DNA of 64,000 nucleotides, taken from contig NZ_JAGMUK010000004.1 in NCBI RefSeq assembly GCF_019049245.1, forward strand, positions 1-64,000, given 5' to 3'. Position 1 is the first letter of the stretch, and every line of letters begins with the position of its first letter. Below, one piece after another: positions 59,736 to 64,000 of this stretch. The position numbers and the translations under genes are program-made. A model generated the notes under the pieces. The model did no database searches, was not told the origin of the DNA, and saw nothing but the letters and a program-made list of their open reading frames with translations. Source of the stretch: Streptomyces sp. AC555_RSS877. GTDB lineage: Bacteria; Actinomycetota; Actinomycetes; Streptomycetales; Streptomycetaceae.

Positions 59736-61304
59736 ATGGAACGTCCTCACCTCTGGAGGGCCTGCCTCCTGTGGGCCGCCCTCGCGCTGCCCGCGCTCAC
59801 CGCGGACCCCCTGGGGCTGAACGAGCCGCGCGCCTTCTGGCCGCAGCTCGCCGGTCTGGGCGTGCTCGCGGCGGCGGTCGCGTCGGCCCGACGACAGCCC
59901 GGCGTGGCCTTCGGCTTGACGGCCGTACTGAGCCTGTTCGCCGCCCCCGCCCTGTTCACCGTCTCCTACGGCCCCGCCCTGGGCGTTCTCGCCCTGCTGC
60001 TCGGCCTGCGGTCGCCCCGGGTGCTCCCGGCGGCCGCGCTCTTCGCCGCCGTCGGCGGCGCCGGCACCGCGAAGGTCGCACTCGTCGGCGTCGACCCGGC
60101 GGCGCAGTGGGTGGTCCTGACGGGCACACTGCTGTTCGGCTGCGTCTTCCCATGGCTCGGCGGACGCTACTGGCGGCAGAGCCGCGAACTGGCCCGGGCC
60201 GGCTGGACACGCGCCGCCCGCCTGGAGGACGAGCAGCGCGGTGCCGAGGAGCGGGCGCGGCTGCGCGAACGGGCCCGGATCGCCCAGGACATGCACGACT
60301 CGCTCGGCCACGAGCTGAGCCTGATCGCCCTGCGCGCGGGGGCCCTCCAGGTCGCCCCCGACCTGCCCGAGGGGCACCGGGCCGCCGCGGCCGACCTGCG
60401 CGCGGCCGCCGCCGACGCCACGGACCGGCTGCACCGGATCATCGGCGTCCTGCGCGAGGACGACGAGCCGGTGCCGCTGTCCCCGCCCGGCGAGAGCGTC
60501 GAGCAACTCGTCGCCCGCGCGGCCGAGTCGGGCCTGCCGGTGTGCTGGCAGCCGGCCGGGTCCGGTACGGCCGGACAGCCGGGTTCGGTCGCCGAACGCA
60601 TCCTGCACCGGGTGGTGCGCGAGGCGCTGACCAACGCGGCCCGGCACGCGCCGGGCGCACCGGTGACCGTCGCGGCGGCGGGGGAGGCGGGCGGCACGAC
60701 CGTCACGATCACCAACGGGCGGGCCACGCGGCCCGGTTCCCCGTCCATCGGCGGATCCGGCCTGCTCGGCCTGCGTGCGGCGGTCACCGCGTCCGGGGGT
60801 GACTTCGAGGCGGGCCCGCACGGCGACGGCTTCCGGGTCCGGGCGTACGTCCCCGAACAGCCGACGCCCGGGGCGGCGCGTACCGCCGCGCCCTCGGCCC
60901 CCTTCACCCGCGCCCGCCGCCGCGTCGCCGTCGCCATCGGTGCCGCCGCCTGTGCGGGCGTCGCGCTCGTCGGCGGGGCCTTCGCCTGGTACGCGTACAC
61001 GGAGTCGCACTCGGTCCTGCAGCCCGCCGCGTACGCGAGGCTCGCGCTGGGAGCCTCGGTCGCCGAGATCGCGCCGGCGCTGCCGGACCGCACCGCCCGC
61101 GACGCCCCCGTCGAACGCGCCCCCGCGCCCCCGAAGCACGCCGACTGCCGCTACTACCGCGCGAGCGGCGAACTCCTTGTCTCCGTCGACCACTTCCGGC
61201 TGTGCTTCGACGACGAAGGGCGCCTGGTCGCCAAGGACGTGGTTCCCCGGGCAGGTCTGCAAGCCGACACACCTGCCGACACACATGAGGAGTTCGTACG
61301 GTGA
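59736..61304 (+). CDS. NarL-type sensor histidine kinase with extra C-terminal membrane domain
   Basis: This 522-residue kinase has about five N-terminal hydrophobic helices, a HisKA_3 domain with the phosphoacceptor in RIAQDMHDSLGHELSLIAL and a HATPase domain (GSGLLGLRAAVTASGGDFEAG). Unusually, another hydrophobic helix (VAVAIGAAACAGVALVGGAF) follows the ATPase domain and leads to about 100 residues that should lie outside the cell, with two cysteines. The ATG at 59736 was preferred over long upstream extensions. The stop overlaps the response regulator start by 4 bases. Confidence 0.9.
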   Translation: MERPHLWRACLLWAALALPALTADPLGLNEPRAFWPQLAGLGVLAAAVASARRQPGVAFGLTAVLSLFAAPALFTVSYGPALGVLALLLGLRSPRVLPAAALFAAVGGAGTAKVALVGVDPAAQWVVLTGTLLFGCVFPWLGGRYWRQSRELARAGWTRAARLEDEQRGAEERARLRERARIAQDMHDSLGHELSLIALRAGALQVAPDLPEGHRAAAADLRAAAADATDRLHRIIGVLREDDEPVPLSPPGESVEQLVARAAESGLPVCWQPAGSGTAGQPGSVAERILHRVVREALTNAARHAPGAPVTVAAAGEAGGTTVTITNGRATRPGSPSIGGSGLLGLRAAVTASGGDFEAGPHGDGFRVRAYVPEQPTPGAARTAAPSAPFTRARRRVAVAIGAAACAGVALVGGAFAWYAYTESHSVLQPAAYARLALGASVAEIAPALPDRTARDAPVERAPAPPKHADCRYYRASGELLVSVDHFRLCFDDEGRLVAKDVVPRAGLQADTPADTHEEFVR

Positions 61305-61960
61305 TCCGGATCCTGCTGGCCGACGACGAGGCGATGGTCCGCGCGGGCGTGAAGGCGATCCTGGGGAGCGGCGGCGGGACCGAGGTCGTCGCCGAGGCGG
61401 GCGACGGGCGCGAGGCGGTCGAACTGGCCCGCGCGCACCGACCGGATGTGGCCCTGCTCGACATCCGCATGCCCCGCCTGGACGGACTCGCCGCGGCGGA
61501 GGAGATCCTGCGGACCGTCCCCGGCACCGCCGTCGCCATGCTCACCACCTTCTCCGAACAGGCCTACGTCGCCCGCGCACTCGGCGGCGGCGCCACCGGC
61601 TTCCTGCTCAAGTCCGGGGATCCCTACGAACTGATCGCGGGCGTACGGGCGGTGGCGGCCGGGGGCGCGTTCCTGTCGCCGAAGGTCGCCCGGTACGTCA
61701 TCGACGGCCTCGGGGGCGGCGGTGGCCGCCTGGGACGCGAGGCCGCCGCACGCGCGCGCGTGCAGGAGCTCAGCCCACGCGAGCGCGAGGTCCTCGGCCT
61801 CGTCGGCGTGGGCCTGTCCAACCCGGAGATCGCCGCCCGGCTGCACCTCGTCGAGGGCACGGTGAAGGCGTACGTGAGCTCGGTCCTCGACCGGCTCGGG
61901 GTGCGCAACCGGGTGCAGGCGGCGATCGTCGCGTACGAGGCGGGGCTGGTGGCGTCGTGA
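61301..61960 (+). CDS. NarL/LuxR-type response regulator
   Basis: This 219-residue partner of the preceding kinase has a receiver domain (IRILLADDEAMVRAGVKAIL; phosphoacceptor in VALLDIRMPRLDG) and a LuxR-type DNA-binding domain (LSPREREVLGLVGVGLSNPEIAARL). The GTG start lies inside the kinase stop codon. It converges on the PAP2 phosphatase gene with only 3 bp between ends. Targets are unknown. Confidence 0.95.
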   Translation: MIRILLADDEAMVRAGVKAILGSGGGTEVVAEAGDGREAVELARAHRPDVALLDIRMPRLDGLAAAEEILRTVPGTAVAMLTTFSEQAYVARALGGGATGFLLKSGDPYELIAGVRAVAAGGAFLSPKVARYVIDGLGGGGGRLGREAAARARVQELSPREREVLGLVGVGLSNPEIAARLHLVEGTVKAYVSSVLDRLGVRNRVQAAIVAYEAGLVAS

Positions 61961-61963
61961 GGA

Positions 61964-62608
61964 TCAGCGGCGCAGGCCGTACGACGCGGTGTGGGCGCGG
62001 GGTGAGCCCGGGCCGGTGAACCAGCGTGCGGCGGCGGGCGCCGTGGGTGCGCGCATGGCCTCGGCCAGCCGAGCCGCCGGGCTGCTGCACAGCCGTACGA
62101 CCGCGAACGCGACGGCCGCTCCGAGGGCGAGCCCCGCGGCCACGTCGTGCGGGTAGTGCACGCCGACGAAGACGCGGGAGGAGGCCATCAGGAGGGCGAG
62201 CGGGGCCGTCAGCCACAGGGCCGTGCGCCGGACCAGGGCCAGGGTGACGGCCGCGGCGCCCGCGATCGTGGCGTGGTTGCTGGGGAAGGACCAGTCGCCG
62301 GGCGGCGGGCAGACGGCGAGGGAGGGGGCCGCGTCGGTGACCGCCCGGCACGGACGTTCCTCGGCGAAGCCGGATTTCAGCACCTCACTGCACAGATACG
62401 CCATAGCCGTGGCCAGAGGTGCAAGGGCCGCGATCGCGAACGCGTGGGGGGCGCCGCGCCGGGCCCGCCACCATGCCGCCGCGAACAGGGCGGCGAAGAG
62501 CAGGATCCCGGCCTCCGTCCAGATCTCGACGGTGTGCTGTACCCACGTAGGGGTGTCATGGGCGGCATCGGTGATGTCGCGGTAGAGCTCGGTGTCCTCG
62601 AAATCCAT
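61964..62608 (-). CDS. PAP2-family membrane phosphatase
   Basis: This 214-residue membrane protein has about five helices and the three phosphatase motifs: KSGFAEERP (K-x6-RP), PSNHA (PSGH equivalent) and SRVFVGVHYPHD (SR-x5-H-x3-D). Such enzymes remove phosphate from lipid phosphates, for example undecaprenyl pyrophosphate or phosphatidate. The ATG at 62608 (MDFEDTELYRD) has no strong ribosome site, and a GTG at 62614 is possible. It is divergent from the Ser/Gly-rich anchored protein gene. Confidence 0.9.
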   Translation of the reverse strand: MDFEDTELYRDITDAAHDTPTWVQHTVEIWTEAGILLFAALFAAAWWRARRGAPHAFAIAALAPLATAMAYLCSEVLKSGFAEERPCRAVTDAAPSLAVCPPPGDWSFPSNHATIAGAAAVTLALVRRTALWLTAPLALLMASSRVFVGVHYPHDVAAGLALGAAVAFAVVRLCSSPAARLAEAMRAPTAPAAARWFTGPGSPRAHTASYGLRR

Positions 62609-62783
62609 GGTCACGGACGGTAGGCGGCGGGCCGATACCGTCACAGCTTGCGATCGTCGGGTGCCGCACCTGACGAACGACAGGGGCGGAGCGGCCGGTT
62701 CCGGGATGATGATCCGGAAAAGTTGTCGACCCTGGCGGCGGGTGAGGCCAGCGAAGGCGCCGATCTCTCGTACAGTTTGCGCC

Positions 62784-63638
62784 GTGGGATCTCTGCGCAA
62801 TCCGGTCGGGCCGCTTCCCTCCACCATCTACTGGCGTCGGAGGGCCGTACTGCTGTCCGTGATGGCCTTGTTGGCGCTGCTGATCGCCTGGATCGTGTCC
62901 TCGGGCGGCGGGGGCGGCAACAACGGTGCCGACGGATCCAACGGCAAGAATCCCTCACCCTCGACCATCACGCCGGGGCCGTCCGGATCCGGGCCCGCGA
63001 TCAGCCAAGCGCCGGGCGGGCGGGACGATTCGAGCGGCGGTGACTCCAGCGGATCCGGGTCGGACGGCGGCTCCGGTGACGGCTCGGGGAGCGGTTCCGG
63101 GTCGGCCGAGGGCGCCGGTTCCGCTTCCGGTTCCGGTGGCGCGGGTGGGTCGGCGGGCTCCGTCGGCGGGACGGCCGGTGGCGGTACGGGCGCCGGGGTC
63201 GGCAGCGGAGACGCGCTCCCGGCGGGCTCCGCACTGCCCAACTGCACCGCCAGCGCAGTGAAGTTGAGCGTGCGCAGCCTGCACAACGCGTACGAGCCCG
63301 GTCAGACGCCCACGCTGCTGCTCACCGCGACGAACTCCTCCGCCGGCGACTGCAAGGTCGATCTCGGGCCGAAGAACGCGGTGGTGACGATCACTCAGGC
63401 GGGCAGCGAGGACGCGTACTGGTCCTCCGCCGACTGCCCCAAGGTCTCCGGCAGCCTGGTCTTCCGGGCGCCCGCCGACGCCGCCATCACGTACACCGTG
63501 AAGTGGGACCGCAAGCCGAGTGCTTCGCGGTGCGCGACGCCTCCCGCGGGGTCGGCCGGGGCCGGCACGTATCTGGTGGAGGCGAAGACACCGGGGTTCG
63601 GTACGGCGCAGGCGTCCTTCGTACTGGAAGCCGACTAG
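62784..63638 (+). CDS. Membrane-anchored extracellular protein with Ser/Gly-rich linker
   Basis: The 284-residue product has a short cytoplasmic N-terminus, one hydrophobic helix (AVLLSVMALLALLIAWIV), about 110 residues of Gly/Ser/Asp-rich linker and a C-terminal domain (about 145-284). The latter has four cysteines (in NCTAS, DCKVD, DCPK and RCAT), suggesting two disulfides, and a beta-sandwich-like strand pattern. It is probably exposed at the cell wall. I cannot name the domain. The GTG at 62784 (MGSLRNPVGP) fits. It is encoded next to disA. Confidence 0.82.
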   Translation: MGSLRNPVGPLPSTIYWRRRAVLLSVMALLALLIAWIVSSGGGGGNNGADGSNGKNPSPSTITPGPSGSGPAISQAPGGRDDSSGGDSSGSGSDGGSGDGSGSGSGSAEGAGSASGSGGAGGSAGSVGGTAGGGTGAGVGSGDALPAGSALPNCTASAVKLSVRSLHNAYEPGQTPTLLLTATNSSAGDCKVDLGPKNAVVTITQAGSEDAYWSSADCPKVSGSLVFRAPADAAITYTVKWDRKPSASRCATPPAGSAGAGTYLVEAKTPGFGTAQASFVLEAD

Positions 63639-63732
63639 ACCTGCTGGGCCGCGCGGCCGGGGCGCGGTGAACTGCCTGGCCGGGCGGTCCGTACGGGCGG
63701 AGTGAACCTGCTGGGCGGCGCGGCTGGGCGGG

Positions 63733-64000
63733 TTAGACGTACCGCTCCAGGATCGACGACTCCGCCAGCCGGGAAAGACCCTCGCGCACGCTCCGCGCCC
63801 GTGCCTCGCCGACCCCGTCCACCGTCTGCAGGTCGTCCACGCTCGCCGCGAGCAGTTTCTGCAGGCCGCCGAAGTGCTCCACCAGCCGGTCGATGATCGC
63901 GCCCGGGAGCCTCGGTACCTTCGCCAGCAGCCGGAAGCCCCGCGGCGACACCGCCGAGTCCAGTGCCTCAGGAGATCCCGTGTAGCCCAGTGCCCGCGCC
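63733..64000 (-). CDS. disA: DNA-integrity scanning diadenylate cyclase DisA (3' end)
   Basis: Only the last part of the gene is present; it continues past the right edge. The visible 89 codons read ARALGYTGSPEALDSA, then SPRGFRLLAKVPRLPGAIIDRLVEHFGG and LQTVDGVGEARARSVREGLSRL, which is the helix-hairpin-helix DNA-binding end of DisA. The enzyme makes the second messenger c-di-AMP while scanning DNA for branches. The N-terminal cyclase domain is outside the window. Upstream genes usually include radA. Confidence 0.93.
   Translation of the reverse strand, partial: ARALGYTGSPEALDSAVSPRGFRLLAKVPRLPGAIIDRLVEHFGGLQKLLAASVDDLQTVDGVGEARARSVREGLSRLAESSILERYV

Noticed and set aside
1..64000. tRNA or rRNA genes, insertion sequences, prophage, CRISPR arrays
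   Set aside because: No tRNA arms, transposase motifs, integrases or spaced repeats were seen; gene order looks like the conserved Streptomyces core.

Overview
The window is chromosomal DNA of a Streptomyces or very close relative. The base composition is strongly G+C rich, with G or C at almost every third codon position, and GTG starts and ATGA/GTGA translational couplings are frequent. Marker genes tipA, lsr2, sigE-cseABC, an FtsH of actinobacterial type, the DUF2342 metalloprotease and an SCO3374-type gene are all present. From memory, gene content and order match the S. coelicolor SCO3353-SCO3420 core region read in reverse. I see no insertion sequence, prophage, CRISPR array, rRNA or tRNA gene.

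Layout. 0.3-6.2 kb: an aldehyde dehydrogenase, a DinB-fold protein, a PadR repressor controlling a DrrAB-type exporter through two operators, and an Asp-box lipoprotein. 6.3-9.9 kb: a two-gene operon of a ClC chloride transporter and glutamate decarboxylase, divergent from tipA. 10-16.6 kb: YbjQ, DedA, a ThrE-like exporter, pyrophosphatase, D,D-carboxypeptidase and a zinc metalloprotease. 16.8-24.8 kb: tilS-hpt-ftsH-folE on the plus strand, facing folP-NTF2-folB-folK-DUF3180. 25-31.4 kb: a lysyl-phosphatidylglycerol synthase-like protein, an antigen-85-like esterase, a coiled-coil membrane protein and two PH-domain membrane proteins.

31.4-38.4 kb: an orphan NuoD paralogue converging on a MidA/NDUFAF7-type methyltransferase, a NarL-type two-component pair, an ArsR regulator, a 68-residue protein and a PLP-dependent aldolase-like lyase. 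38.5-44.0 kb: a compact cofactor operon, DUF2520 oxidoreductase-panC-nadB-nadC-coaX, for pantothenate/CoA and NAD. 44.2-47.6 kb: small conserved genes, an orphan BlaI-like repressor, an ArgA-like acetyltransferase and the nucleoid protein Lsr2. 48-54.8 kb: clpC preceded by two ClgR-like boxes, a secreted HAD phosphatase, an M23 peptidase, and a TetR/EmrB efflux pair with a double operator. 54.9-58.5 kb: the cell-envelope stress operon sigE-cseA-cseB-cseC. 58.7-64 kb: mutY, a second NarL-type two-component pair, a PAP2 phosphatase, a Ser/Gly-rich anchored protein and the 3' end of disA.

Most genes are vertically inherited housekeeping genes. The observations I rate highest are the orphan NuoD, whose quinone-site tyrosine is tryptophan and which lies next to a gene of the family that methylates NuoD-type subunits; the ClC-glutamate decarboxylase operon; the TipA protein with only one of the two TipA cysteines but a preserved internal TipAS start; and several well-defined operators. 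Start codons were chosen from Shine-Dalgarno spacing and family lengths. Family assignments rest on motifs read by eye, without database searches.
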